From Gluconacetobacter diazotrophicus PA1 5 (GTDB lineage Bacteria > Pseudomonadota > Alphaproteobacteria > Acetobacterales > Acetobacteraceae), in the NCBI RefSeq assembly GCF_000067045.1, contig NC_010125.1:460001-524000 (forward strand): a stretch of 64,000 nucleotides of DNA, read 5' to 3'. Every line of letters starts with the position of its first letter. Within the stretch, counting starts at the first letter, position 1. This document shows, in pieces, positions 8,899 to 17,597 of this stretch. The translations under genes were made by a program, and so were the position numbers. The notes under the pieces were generated by a model. The model was not told where the DNA came from. It saw only the letters and a list, made by a program, of their open reading frames with translations, and searched no databases.

Positions 8899-9999
8899 AT
8901 GGTCGAGATGACAGACATGACGGAACGGGACCCGCGCTGGGCCCGCATCGTGGCACGGGACCGCCGCGCGGACGGCCTGTTCTGGTATTCGGTGCGCACG
9001 ACCGGGGTCTATTGCCGCCCGTCCTGTCCCTCCCGAATGGCAAAGCCCGGCAACGTGCGCCTGCATGACACGCTGGGGGCCGCACGGGCCGCGGGCTTCC
9101 GTCCCTGCCGCCGCTGCAACCCGGACGGCGCATCGCCGCAGGATATCGGCCAGGCCCTGGTCGTCCAGGCCTGCCGGCTGATCGCGGCGCGGGACGACAT
9201 GCCGTCCATCGCCGACCTGGCCCGCGCGGTGGAACTGAGCCCCAGCCATTTCCACCGGCTGTTCCGGGCCGAGACCGGCCTGACGCCCCATGCCTATGCC
9301 GCCGCCCATCGCGCCGGCCGCATCCGCGCGGAACTGCCCCGCGCGGACAGCGTGACCGAGGCGATTTTCGATGCCGGATACGGGTCCAGCGGACGGTTCT
9401 ACGCCCAGGCGGCCGATCTGCTGGGCATGACACCGGCCCGCTATCGCGCCGGCGGCGCGGGCGAACGGATTCGCTTCGCCGTCGGGCAATGCAGCCTCGG
9501 CGCGATCCTGGTCGCGTCCAGTGCCAGGGGCGTGGTCGCGATCCTGATCGACGACGATCCGAACACCCTGGTCCGCGACCTGCAGGCACGTTTTCCCCGC
9601 GCCGAGCTGATCGGCGGTGACGAGGAGTACGAACGGCATGTCGCACTGGTGGTGGGCTTCGTGGAGGCACCCGGAATCGGGCTGGACCTGCCGCTCGATA
9701 TTCGCGGCACCGCGTTCCAGCATCGTGTCTGGAGCGCGCTGCGCGACATTCCGGCAGGGCAAACCGTCACCTATGCCGACATCGCGCGACGGATCGGCCA
9801 GCCCCAGGCTGTCCGGGCGGTCGCCGGGGCCTGCGCGGCCAACCGGATTGCCGTGGCCATTCCCTGCCATCGCGTCGTCCGCAACGACGGCGCACTGTCG
9901 GGCTATCGCTGGGGGGTGGACCGCAAGCGCATCCTGATCGATCGCGAGCGCACGGCCGCGCCGGTTCCTTCCGCCCGTCCAGAAGGCCGATCGTCTTGA
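8899..9999 (+). CDS. ada: Bifunctional Ada: methylphosphotriester sensor, AraC-type activator and O6-methylguanine-DNA methyltransferase
   Basis: Repairs alkylated DNA by suicidal methyl transfer and activates the adaptive response. Order of domains: zinc module with Cys39, Cys43, Cys70 and Cys73 (Cys39 matches the phosphotriester acceptor of E. coli), AraC-type helix-turn-helix around residues 100-180 (SHFHRLFRAETG), then the methyltransferase with the IPCHRVV active site (Cys323). The ATG at 8899 follows GGAAGGAA; an ATG at 8869 lies upstream in frame. An alkA gene is present elsewhere in the window. Confidence 0.95.
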   Translation: MVEMTDMTERDPRWARIVARDRRADGLFWYSVRTTGVYCRPSCPSRMAKPGNVRLHDTLGAARAAGFRPCRRCNPDGASPQDIGQALVVQACRLIAARDDMPSIADLARAVELSPSHFHRLFRAETGLTPHAYAAAHRAGRIRAELPRADSVTEAIFDAGYGSSGRFYAQAADLLGMTPARYRAGGAGERIRFAVGQCSLGAILVASSARGVVAILIDDDPNTLVRDLQARFPRAELIGGDEEYERHVALVVGFVEAPGIGLDLPLDIRGTAFQHRVWSALRDIPAGQTVTYADIARRIGQPQAVRAVAGACAANRIAVAIPCHRVVRNDGALSGYRWGVDRKRILIDRERTAAPVPSARPEGRSS

Positions 10000-10180
10000 C
10001 CGTGTGGAAGACCGAATGGGCGTCGTGACATTCCGCCAGCAGGTAATTGGGAATTCCCGGCGCGGCGTGGTGGACGTGATGCAGCCCGATGCTGGCGGAA
10101 AACCAGGTCAGGATGGGATGGAGCCGCAGGAAGGAGCATCCGGTCAGCGATTGGCAGCACGCCGGTCTCGCCCCTTGCAT
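9996..10180 (-). pseudogene. Fragment of a fatty acid desaturase (third histidine box region)
   Basis: On the minus strand behind ada a stretch of about 55 codons matches the C-terminal part of membrane fatty acid desaturases from memory: SFLRLHPILTWFSASIG, then the third histidine box HHVHH, then GIPNYLLAECHDAH. The sequence before it has no helices or the first two His boxes, and after SVFHTVKTIGLLDG it runs into the antisense of ada. It is therefore a truncated remnant and not a working gene. No start codon is assigned. Confidence 0.7.
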
Positions 10181-10247
10181 GCGCGCCACCCGTTCCGCCC
10201 TCGGCCGATTGCATGATAGGGTGGGGCGGCTGTGCAGGAGAGGACAT

Positions 10248-11000
10248 GTGCTTGTCCGTGAGGGAGAAACCCGGACCTTCGTCATGGATCGCCGCCTTGG
10301 CTGCTCGCTCGCCGCCATCGCGGGGGCGGTGAATGCGGCGGGATTCCTGGCGGTCGGCTATTATTCGGCCAACATGACGGGCAATGTCTCCGCCCTGGCC
10401 ATGAGCCTGCATGTCGGCGACCTGGCCGTCGTCGCGTCCTGCCTCGGACTGATCGCCGCCTTCGTGACCGGGGCGGTGGTTTCGACCTTTCTGGTCAATG
10501 CGGGCCGCCGCCGGCGGCACCGGGCGGTCTATGCCTTCAGTATCCTGCTGGAATCCGTGCTGCTGGGACTGCTCGGGGTCCTGGATATCGCATTGCATAC
10601 CGGCCCGCGCGGTCCGGTCCTGGCCTATGGGCTCAGCTTCCTGATGGGGCTTCAGAACGCGACAGTGACCCGCATCTCCGGCGCGCGGGTCCGGACAACG
10701 CACATGACCGGAATGCTGACCGATTTCGGCATCGAAATTGCGGACTGGCTGGACGCCTTCCGCTCGGCCGAGGATCCGGGCCAGTTGACCCAGACACGCC
10801 AGCGGCTGCTCCTGCATGGCGGAATCGTTCTGTCATTCGCGGCGGGCGGGCTGGCGGGGGCCCTTGCCTATGGCTGGTGGACGGCGCGATTCTTCCTGGG
10901 ACTGGCCGTCCTGCTGGCCTGGCTGGCCCTGCCCGGGGTATGGGCAGGCCCTGGCGCGCGCGGCGTCATGGGGCCGACCGAGCCCGGCCGGACGACCTAG
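10248..11000 (+). CDS. DUF1275 (YoaK family) membrane protein
   Basis: Inner-membrane protein of 250 residues with about six hydrophobic segments, of unknown function. The family hallmark is visible: a first helix ending in GAVNAAGF followed by SANMTGNVSALAM, and later GLQNATVTRISGARVRTTHMTG. I chose the GTG at 10248 because AGGAGAGGA stands just upstream; ATG 10284 would shorten it by 12 residues and start right at the first helix. Confidence 0.82.
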   Translation: MLVREGETRTFVMDRRLGCSLAAIAGAVNAAGFLAVGYYSANMTGNVSALAMSLHVGDLAVVASCLGLIAAFVTGAVVSTFLVNAGRRRRHRAVYAFSILLESVLLGLLGVLDIALHTGPRGPVLAYGLSFLMGLQNATVTRISGARVRTTHMTGMLTDFGIEIADWLDAFRSAEDPGQLTQTRQRLLLHGGIVLSFAAGGLAGALAYGWWTARFFLGLAVLLAWLALPGVWAGPGARGVMGPTEPGRTT

Positions 11001-11016
11001 CCCCGTCCACCGGCAG

Positions 11017-11722
11017 TCACCCCAGGTTGACGAGGCCGGACAAGGCGTCCTCCAGCACATGGGCAAACATCCCCGGCACCAGACTGCCGCGCACGGCGGC
11101 GGCGGCACCGAAGAGCAGCCCGAGAACGGTGATCTGCGCCGCCAGCACCGGCCCCTGGTAGAGATGCGCCGCACCGAAGATGGCAGCCTGCGCCACGACC
11201 CCGATCCAGGTCCGACCGGAAAGATAGGCGATCTGCCTTTGCAGAAGTCCGCGAAAGGCCAGTTCCTCGATCACCCCCGCGCAGGCGGCGAGCACCAGCC
11301 AGACGGGGATTTCCCAGTCGTGTGAAGGAATGATCCGGTTGACGGCGGCGACATCGCCCGCGCCGAGAAGATGCGTCATCCCGGCCTCGGCACCGCGCAG
11401 AAGCGCGAACAGCAGCAGGCCGCACCCCAGATCGGCAAGAAGCGTGCGGGTATCGGGACGCCGCGCGCTGACAAGCGCCGAGCCCCAGCCCCACGCCGCG
11501 CAGGCTGGCGCGGACGAAGTGGAAGAGCAGGTATTCGCCGCCGATCAGCGACAGGAAAAGGACGATCTGCTCATGGGGATGATGGCCGGGCGAGGCCGTG
11601 CCCGTGCCCTGCCGGCGCGTCAGGAAACCGCCGAGGGCCATCATCGCGACGATGGCGCAGAACCCGGCGGTGCGTCCGGGGGATGCGACGGGTCGGGTCG
11701 GCACGGAAAGGTCGGAATGCAT
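11017..11722 (-). pseudogene. CPBP-family intramembrane metalloprotease gene with an internal frameshift
   Basis: Relatives of CaaX prenyl proteases (Abi/CPBP). The N-terminal frame starts at ATG 11722 and gives two hydrophobic segments up to about 11490; the C-terminal frame, +1 shifted, carries the catalytic EELAFRG, then GAAHLYQG and FAHVLEDALSG, and stops at 11017. A one-base insertion (or two-base loss) near 11478-11492, in a G-run-rich stretch, would join LRGVGLG to ALVSARRPD. It may be a real inactivation or a sequencing error. Divergent from the TetR gene. Confidence 0.72.
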
Positions 11723-11762
11723 CTGGCGGGTTCCTATTGCAACCTGGTGGCATTAAAGTCGC

Positions 11763-12374
11763 ATGATGGATGCGAAAAAGCAACTCAGTAGCCTTAAGGA
11801 TTCTCCGCCGCAGGATTCCGCGGAAATCCGGCGTCGTCCGGGCGGCCGCAGCGCACGCTTCCACGCGGCGGTGATCGAGGCGACGCTTGCGATGATGGAG
11901 GCGGGCGAGATGCCGAGGGTCGAGGAGGTCGCGCGCCGTGCGGGCGTGCAGAAATCCTCGATCTATCGCCGGTGGGAGACGATCGGCGGCCTGGTCTTCG
12001 AGGCCGTGGGCATGAAGGCGCGCCTGACGATGCCCCTGCCCGATACCGGGTCATGCCAGGACGATCTCAGGACCTATCTCGCCTCCATGGTCGCCTTCCA
12101 TCGCTCCGACTTCGGGCGGCTGGTGACGCGCCTGATCGTCGACGTGCCCGAGGCCGTCCGGCGCGAGTTCTGGCGTGCCCGCCTGGACGCGGCCTCGATC
12201 CTGCTGAAAAGGGGCCAGGCGCGGGGGGAGGTGGCGCAGGGGCTGGACGTGCGGCTCGCCACCGAAATGCTGATCGCGCCGCTCTATTTCCGCGCGCTGG
12301 TCTCCGCCGAGGAGGTCGTTCCCGAACTGGCCGATACGATTTCCGGACTCGTCCTGTCGGGCGCGGCGTCCTGA
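11763..12374 (+). CDS. TetR/AcrR family transcriptional regulator
   Basis: DNA-binding repressor of 203 residues. The helix-turn-helix is VEEVARRAGVQKSSIYRRWE at about residues 57-76, preceded by an unusually long basic N-terminus. The C-terminal half resembles the TetR_C_11-type ligand domain. It stands 40 bp from the divergent CPBP gene and overlaps the spermidine-synthase-like gene downstream, so likely controls one or both. Two consecutive ATGs (11763, 11766) are possible starts; neither has a clear SD. Confidence 0.88.
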   Translation: MMDAKKQLSSLKDSPPQDSAEIRRRPGGRSARFHAAVIEATLAMMEAGEMPRVEEVARRAGVQKSSIYRRWETIGGLVFEAVGMKARLTMPLPDTGSCQDDLRTYLASMVAFHRSDFGRLVTRLIVDVPEAVRREFWRARLDAASILLKRGQARGEVAQGLDVRLATEMLIAPLYFRALVSAEEVVPELADTISGLVLSGAAS

Positions 12375-13153
12375 TGCCGACCTTCATCCCGGGCGGCCAC
12401 ACGATCCTGGCCCATTACCCGGGCGATGACGGCGATGTCTGGATCAGCGAGGACATCGTGACGGAAAGCCGCATCTACTGGCAGGACCGGTGCTGCCAGA
12501 GCGAAAGCGACGCGGACGGGGTCAGCTACGCCGCCTATATCCATGCCTTGTTCGGCTTCATCATGCAGACCCCGGCGGGAACGCGACCGGACGAGCCGGT
12601 CCTGCTGATCGGATGTGGCGGCGGGTCGCTGGCGGCGATGCTGAGCGTGGCGGAACGGGCGGTCGAGATCGTCGACGTGAATCCCGCGTCCTTCCTGATC
12701 GCCCGCCAGCATTTCGGCCTGCCGCTGTGGATACCGTGCCATGCGATGGACGGGGCGCGCTATCTCCATGCCCTTCCGCCGACGCAGCGCTATGGCGCGA
12801 TCATCATCGATGCATTCCGGGGGGAGCGGGTTCCCGACCACCTGCTGGGCCGGGCCTTCCTGGCCCAGGTCGCCTGTCGCCTGTCGGATGGCGGGTTCAT
12901 GGCGATGAACCTGCTGGAATGGCCCGATCACCCCGAACCGATCGTACGGGCCGTGGATATGGCCGGGGCCGAAATCGCGCCTCCGGGTACGGTCAGGCTG
13001 TTCGAGGAAGCGGTGGAGTGCGAACGCAATGTCATCCTGCTGGCCGGAAACGTATCGGGTTTCACCCTGCCCGACCTGCTGCTGCCGCCCCGGACCATGA
13101 TCGCCGAAACACGCAGGATGCTGACCCGGATGCGCTTCAGAAGAACGGCCTGA
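12374..13153 (+). CDS. Spermidine synthase-like methyltransferase-fold protein
   Basis: A 259-residue protein of the spermine/spermidine synthase superfamily. The nucleotide-binding motif LLIGCGGGSLAAML is at about residues 76-89, with the acidic VEIVDVNP after it and the later IIIDAFRG matching the family's fourth strand. Its start overlaps the TetR stop (TGATG). Isolated members of this group are often not true polyamine synthases, so the substrate is unknown. Start chosen from the overlap. Confidence 0.75.
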   Translation: MPTFIPGGHTILAHYPGDDGDVWISEDIVTESRIYWQDRCCQSESDADGVSYAAYIHALFGFIMQTPAGTRPDEPVLLIGCGGGSLAAMLSVAERAVEIVDVNPASFLIARQHFGLPLWIPCHAMDGARYLHALPPTQRYGAIIIDAFRGERVPDHLLGRAFLAQVACRLSDGGFMAMNLLEWPDHPEPIVRAVDMAGAEIAPPGTVRLFEEAVECERNVILLAGNVSGFTLPDLLLPPRTMIAETRRMLTRMRFRRTA

Positions 13154-13183
13154 TCCCGAGTCCGCGCTTTCGGGGGTGGAGAC

Positions 13184-13210
13184 TTGTTGTGACAATCACT
13201 GTTACAACAA
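13184..13210. promoter_or_regulatory. 27-bp interrupted palindrome
   Basis: Arms TTGTTGT (13184-13190) and ACAACAA (13204-13210) are perfect, and most inner bases also match around the centre at 13197. It begins 30 bp after the spermidine-synthase-like gene. It could be an operator or an RNA hairpin; it has no T-tract directly after it, which argues against a simple terminator. A second small dyad (CGACCC/GGGTCG, 13225-13240) follows. Confidence 0.5.
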
Positions 13211-13609
13211 CAAAGTTTTAAATTCGACCCTGTCGGGTCGCCGAATGTCACGTCTCCGTCAAAATCGGCTCGAACTGTAACCTGCGTGGCAACCGGCAGG
13301 GCGCCGCGGCGTCAACTCCATTCCGGTGACAGCCGAGCGGACGATGAGTTCCTGTCCAGCAGGGATCGACGAGCCCGTCCCACAGGACGGCAGGCAGGGA
13401 TGACAGATGCCAGGCGCCCAGGTGTCGATCGGAAAAATTTTTCATTTATGCAGCAAAGGGTATTCATATTCATTTACGTCATGTCATCGAATAATCAGTC
13501 TGTCATAAACTTCGCATACCAGAACTTGGAATGAACAGATCTGGTATTGTGCGGAGCCGCCATGATTCCGCCTTAAATCTTTCATTAAAATAAATTTGAC
13601 ATCCGTAAA

Positions 13610-13655
13610 TTCCCCGTGATCTTCTGCGCCGGCGCTCAGGCGAAAAAACGGGGAA
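13610..13655 (+). promoter_or_regulatory. Dyad in the lsdA leader
   Basis: TTCCCCGT (13610-13617) pairs with ACGGGGAA (13648-13655), enclosing a nested GCGCCGGCGC palindrome at 13626-13635. If transcription starts upstream at the TTGACA-type promoter this would fold as a branched leader about 85 bases before the lsdA start. A role in mRNA stability or regulation is inference. Confidence 0.4.
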
Positions 13656-13738
13656 AGTCCTTTATAAATCACTGAATTACAGTGACGGCGCGGTCGTGGT
13701 TGCTCTGCAATCTGAAGAGTTTCCTTCAGGAGGATGGA

Positions 13739-15493
13739 ATGGCGCATGTACGCCGAAAAGTAGCCACGCTGAATATGGCGTTGGCCGGGTCCCTGCTCAT
13801 GGTGCTGGGCGCGCAAAGTGCGCTGGCGCAAGGGAATTTCAGCCGGCAGGAAGCCGCGCGCATGGCGCACCGTCCGGGTGTGATGCCTCGTGGCGGCCCG
13901 CTCTTCCCCGGGCGGTCGCTGGCCGGGGTGCCGGGCTTCCCGCTGCCCAGCATTCATACGCAGCAGGCGTATGACCCGCAGTCGGACTTTACCGCCCGCT
14001 GGACACGTGCCGACGCATTGCAGATCAAGGCGCATTCGGATGCGACGGTCGCGGCCGGGCAGAATTCCCTGCCGGCGCAACTGACCATGCCGAACATCCC
14101 GGCGGACTTCCCGGTGATCAATCCGGATGTCTGGGTCTGGGATACCTGGACCCTGATCGACAAGCACGCCGATCAGTTCAGCTATAACGGCTGGGAAGTC
14201 ATTTTCTGCCTGACGGCCGACCCCAATGCCGGATACGGTTTCGACGACCGCCACGTGCATGCCCGCATCGGCTTCTTCTATCGTCGCGCGGGTATTCCCG
14301 CCAGCCGGCGGCCGGTGAATGGCGGCTGGACCTATGGCGGCCATCTCTTCCCCGACGGAGCCAGCGCGCAGGTCTACGCCGGCCAGACCTACACGAACCA
14401 GGCGGAATGGTCCGGTTCGTCGCGTCTGATGCAGATACATGGCAATACCGTATCGGTCTTCTATACCGACGTGGCGTTCAACCGTGACGCCAACGCCAAC
14501 AACATCACCCCGCCGCAGGCCATCATCACCCAGACCCTGGGGCGGATCCACGCCGACTTCAACCATGTCTGGTTCACGGGCTTCACCGCCCACACGCCGC
14601 TGCTGCAGCCCGACGGCGTGCTGTATCAGAACGGTGCGCAGAACGAATTCTTCAATTTCCGCGATCCGTTCACCTTCGAGGACCCGAAGCATCCCGGCGT
14701 GAACTACATGGTGTTCGAGGGCAATACCGCGGGCCAGCGTGGCGTCGCCAACTGCACCGAGGCCGATCTGGGCTTCCGCCCGAACGATCCCAATGCGGAA
14801 ACCCTGCAGGAAGTCCTGGATAGCGGGGCCTATTACCAGAAGGCCAATATCGGCCTGGCCATCGCCACGGATTCGACCCTGTCGAAATGGAAGTTCCTGT
14901 CGCCGCTGATTTCGGCCAACTGCGTCAATGACCAGACCGAACGGCCGCAGGTGTACCTCCATAACGGAAAATACTATATCTTCACCATCAGCCACCGCAC
15001 GACCTTCGCGGCCGGTGTCGATGGACCGGACGGCGTCTACGGCTTCGTGGGTGACGGCATCCGCAGTGACTTCCAGCCGATGAACTATGGCAGCGGCCTG
15101 ACGATGGGCAATCCGACCGACCTCAACACGGCGGCAGGCACGGATTTCGATCCCAGCCCGGACCAGAACCCGCGGGCCTTCCAGTCCTATTCGCACTACG
15201 TCATGCCGGGGGGACTGGTTGAATCGTTCATCGACACGGTGGAAAACCGTCGCGGGGGTACCCTGGCGCCCACGGTCCGGGTGCGCATCGCCCAGAACGC
15301 GTCCGCGGTCGACCTGCGGTACGGCAATGGCGGCCTGGGCGGCTATGGCGATATTCCGGCCAACCGCGCGGACGTGAACATCGCCGGCTTCATCCAGGAT
15401 CTGTTCGGCCAGCCCACGTCGGGTCTGGCGGCGCAGGCGTCCACCAACAATGCCCAGGTGCTGGCGCAGGTTCGCCAATTCCTGAACCAGTAA
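13739..15493 (+). CDS. lsdA: Secreted levansucrase LsdA (GH68)
   Basis: Transfers fructosyl units from sucrose to make levan and fructo-oligosaccharides. 584 residues; signal peptide 1-30 ends ALA before Gln31, as expected for export by Sec. The GH68 five-bladed propeller carries the nucleophile Asp135 (WVWDTW), transition-state stabiliser Asp309 (FRDP) and acid/base Glu401 (QTERP), exactly the numbering known for the G. diazotrophicus enzyme; Cys339 and Cys395 match the reported disulphide. AGGAGG lies five bases before the ATG. The enzyme crosses the outer membrane by the T2SS encoded downstream. Confidence 0.98.
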   Translation: MAHVRRKVATLNMALAGSLLMVLGAQSALAQGNFSRQEAARMAHRPGVMPRGGPLFPGRSLAGVPGFPLPSIHTQQAYDPQSDFTARWTRADALQIKAHSDATVAAGQNSLPAQLTMPNIPADFPVINPDVWVWDTWTLIDKHADQFSYNGWEVIFCLTADPNAGYGFDDRHVHARIGFFYRRAGIPASRRPVNGGWTYGGHLFPDGASAQVYAGQTYTNQAEWSGSSRLMQIHGNTVSVFYTDVAFNRDANANNITPPQAIITQTLGRIHADFNHVWFTGFTAHTPLLQPDGVLYQNGAQNEFFNFRDPFTFEDPKHPGVNYMVFEGNTAGQRGVANCTEADLGFRPNDPNAETLQEVLDSGAYYQKANIGLAIATDSTLSKWKFLSPLISANCVNDQTERPQVYLHNGKYYIFTISHRTTFAAGVDGPDGVYGFVGDGIRSDFQPMNYGSGLTMGNPTDLNTAAGTDFDPSPDQNPRAFQSYSHYVMPGGLVESFIDTVENRRGGTLAPTVRVRIAQNASAVDLRYGNGGLGGYGDIPANRADVNIAGFIQDLFGQPTSGLAAQASTNNAQVLAQVRQFLNQ

Positions 15494-15504
15494 TGACGGG
15501 GTTC

Positions 15505-15536
15505 GACCAGCCCGCCCTCCGGCGGGCTGGTCTTTC
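15505..15536 (+). terminator. Hairpin between lsdA and lsdB
   Basis: Perfect 12-bp stem GACCAGCCCGCC (15505-15516) / GGCGGGCTGGTC (15521-15532) with a CTCC loop, followed by TTTC. It fits in the 50-bp gap between the two genes and should partly stop transcription leaving lsdA, so lsdB depends on read-through or antitermination. From memory, termination control of lsdB has been described in this species. Confidence 0.85.
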
Positions 15537-15543
15537 GATATTG

Positions 15544-17148
15544 ATGACCATGACCGGGACAGTTCCGCGATCGGCCGGATGGCGCCGCCTGTCGCGGCGC
15601 TGCCTGCCGGCCGCGTTCGCCCTGCTGTTTCCTCTCGGGGCGCCGCACGCGGCCGATACGCCCCAATGGCGGCCCGTCCTGCATTTCTCGCCGGCGGCGT
15701 ACTGGATGAACGATCCGAACGGGCCCATCCTTCTCGATGGCGTCTATCACCTGTTCTACCAGTACGCTCCCGGCAGCATGACATGGGGGCATCCGTCCTG
15801 GGGGCACGCGACCAGCACGGATCTGCTCCACTGGACGGAGCATGGCGTCGCGATCGCGGCGACACCGGGCGAGGAGATCTTTTCCGGAAGCCTGGTGCCG
15901 GACCCGCTGAATCGCTCGGGTCTGGGGAGTACGGACGCGCCGCCGCTGCTTGCCTTCCACACATCCGTGTTCCACGACAATCCGGCCCATCCCGACGGTA
16001 CGCAGGCACAATCGGTGTCCGTCAGCCATGACGGCGGTTTCACGTGGCGGCCGTACGCCCACAACCCCGTCCTGACGCTTCATCCGGACTCCCGGCAGTT
16101 CAGGGACCCTTCGGTCTTCTGGTACCAGGATGGCGGCTGCTGGATCATGACGACCGTCGTGGGCGACGCCCAGCTGGTCAAGCTCTACCGGTCCACCGAC
16201 CTGCTGCACTGGTCGTTTCTCAGCGACTTCCAGCCCTCCGGCTATCGCAAGCCCGGCATGCTGTGGGAAATGCCCACACTGGTTCCGCTGAAGCTGGACG
16301 GAAACCCGCGGGCGACCAGATGGGTCATGATCGTCAGCGTCAATCCGTGGAGTATCGCGGGCGGATCGGGCGTGCAGTATTTCGTGGGCCGGTTCGACGG
16401 CGTGACCTTCACGCCGGACGCGCTGCCTCCGCCGGGGTCCGATCCGTCCCGCTATGACTGGCTCGACCACGGCGCCGACCAGTATGCGACGACCCTGTTC
16501 GCCAATACCGGCTCCGGCGCCCCGGTGCTGATCGGGTGGATGGACAACTGGGACTACGCGACGGACCTTCCGACCGCGCCCTGGCGGGGGCAGATGACCC
16601 TGCCGGTGGACATCGCGCTGAAGACCGTGGACGGACATCCCACCGTGATCCAGACCCCGACCCGCGCGTACGAGGACATGGTCAGGAAAAAGGGAGTCGT
16701 GACCTACGGGGACCGGAACCTGCCGCAGGACGGGCGCGTGACGATCCCGTCCCGGGGCGAGGTCCTGGACATCCGCCTGGTGCTGCGGCGCGGCGGCGCC
16801 CGGCGCGCCGGCATCGTGGTACGGGAAACGCCGGACGGCAGGACCGGCACGTCGGTCAGCTACGATTTCGTGGACGGTACCCTGACCGTGGATCGCGGCC
16901 GTTCCGGCCTGGTCGGCTTCTCGCCCCGCTTCAGCACCCGGCATATCGCGTACCTGGCCGCGCCGGGCGGCGAAGTCGCGCTTCATCTGGTCGTCGATCG
17001 CGCTTCGGTCGAACTGTTCGCCAATGATGGGGTGCTGCGCATGACCGACCTGATCTTCCCCCCGGCGGGAAGCGACCGGATCTCGCTGTTTGCCGAAGGG
17101 GGCGGCGCCACCATTCACGGATTGCGGGTGGCGGTGCTGGCCCGATGA
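15544..17148 (+). CDS. lsdB: Exo-levanase LsdB (GH32)
   Basis: Hydrolyses levan, inulin-type fructans and sucrose from the fructose end. This start gives 1605 bp, 534 residues and a 36-residue signal peptide ending PHA, matching the published lsdB; a longer in-frame start at 15493 would overlap the hairpin. GH32 motifs: WMNDPNGP (nucleophile Asp57), FRDP (Asp188) and WEMP (acid/base Glu242), then a C-terminal beta-sandwich. No SD is visible before the ATG, in contrast to lsdA, which together with the hairpin predicts low expression. Confidence 0.96.
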   Translation: MTMTGTVPRSAGWRRLSRRCLPAAFALLFPLGAPHAADTPQWRPVLHFSPAAYWMNDPNGPILLDGVYHLFYQYAPGSMTWGHPSWGHATSTDLLHWTEHGVAIAATPGEEIFSGSLVPDPLNRSGLGSTDAPPLLAFHTSVFHDNPAHPDGTQAQSVSVSHDGGFTWRPYAHNPVLTLHPDSRQFRDPSVFWYQDGGCWIMTTVVGDAQLVKLYRSTDLLHWSFLSDFQPSGYRKPGMLWEMPTLVPLKLDGNPRATRWVMIVSVNPWSIAGGSGVQYFVGRFDGVTFTPDALPPPGSDPSRYDWLDHGADQYATTLFANTGSGAPVLIGWMDNWDYATDLPTAPWRGQMTLPVDIALKTVDGHPTVIQTPTRAYEDMVRKKGVVTYGDRNLPQDGRVTIPSRGEVLDIRLVLRRGGARRAGIVVRETPDGRTGTSVSYDFVDGTLTVDRGRSGLVGFSPRFSTRHIAYLAAPGGEVALHLVVDRASVELFANDGVLRMTDLIFPPAGSDRISLFAEGGGATIHGLRVAVLAR

Positions 17149-17183
17149 AATCCCCGGTGAAATCCCGTCCGCTCCGGCGGCGT

Positions 17184-17597
17184 TTACGAGGGGTGAGGCG
17201 GCCTGAACAGCCGCCGCGCCCAGGACAGGACAAGGGCCTGGTAGGCCTCGTTCAGAAGGAGGGTGTGGGAATGGTAATTGCCGATCGCGCGCATCAGGTC
17301 GCCATGGGTTTCGTTCAGGTAGGTACGCATGACGGCCCCCGCGGCGCTGATGTTGTAGCAGGGATCGTTCAGCAGCGCGCGATAGACGACCGGGGGAGGG
17401 GTATTGGTGAATCGCGCGATCGGGATAACCCAAAGCGTATTCACCTGCATGACGCCCAGGTCGTCCGTGCCGTTCGCATTGTGATGCACCAGGCCGTTCC
17501 GTCCGCTCTCCACGGCCTGGATCGACGGCAGCACCCGGGGCGGCAGGTGATAGAACGTCGCGGCCAGCGCCATGCAGCCCAGATACGCCACGCCCAT
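17184..17597 (-). CDS. Small lytic transglycosylase (VirB1/IagB-like)
   Basis: Peptidoglycan-cleaving enzyme of 137 residues that opens the sacculus for envelope machines. It has a short hydrophobic N-terminus, the catalytic Glu30 in QAVESGRNG, then DLGVMQVNT and YNISAAGAVMRTYL and GNYHSHT, the usual Slt core order. The ATG at 17597 has GGGAGAA upstream. It lies head-to-head with the T2SS operon and on the opposite strand to the region described in the literature as lsdX. Likely assists assembly of the secretion apparatus, by inference from position. Confidence 0.85.
   Translation of the reverse strand: MGVAYLGCMALAATFYHLPPRVLPSIQAVESGRNGLVHHNANGTDDLGVMQVNTLWVIPIARFTNTPPPVVYRALLNDPCYNISAAGAVMRTYLNETHGDLMRAIGNYHSHTLLLNEAYQALVLSWARRLFRPPHPS

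Larger units (their letters stand above)
13154..13738 (+). promoter_or_regulatory. Long regulatory region upstream of lsdA
   Basis: 585 bp with no convincing gene; short ORFs here lack SD or composition support. AT content rises sharply from about 13430 to the lsdA start, unlike the surrounding GC-rich DNA. A consensus -35 TTGACA lies at 13596-13601 but the hexamer 17 bases on (ATCTTC) is poor; a good -10 TATAAA at 13663-13668 lacks a good -35. A perfect 12-bp AT palindrome is at 13432-13443. The lsdA SD is AGGAGG at 13728-13733. Levansucrase expression is reported as constitutive in this species. Confidence 0.55.

Noticed and set aside
13286-13534. Short ORFs in the gap before lsdA
   Set aside because: No SD, no motifs and mixed composition; more likely untranslated regulatory DNA.
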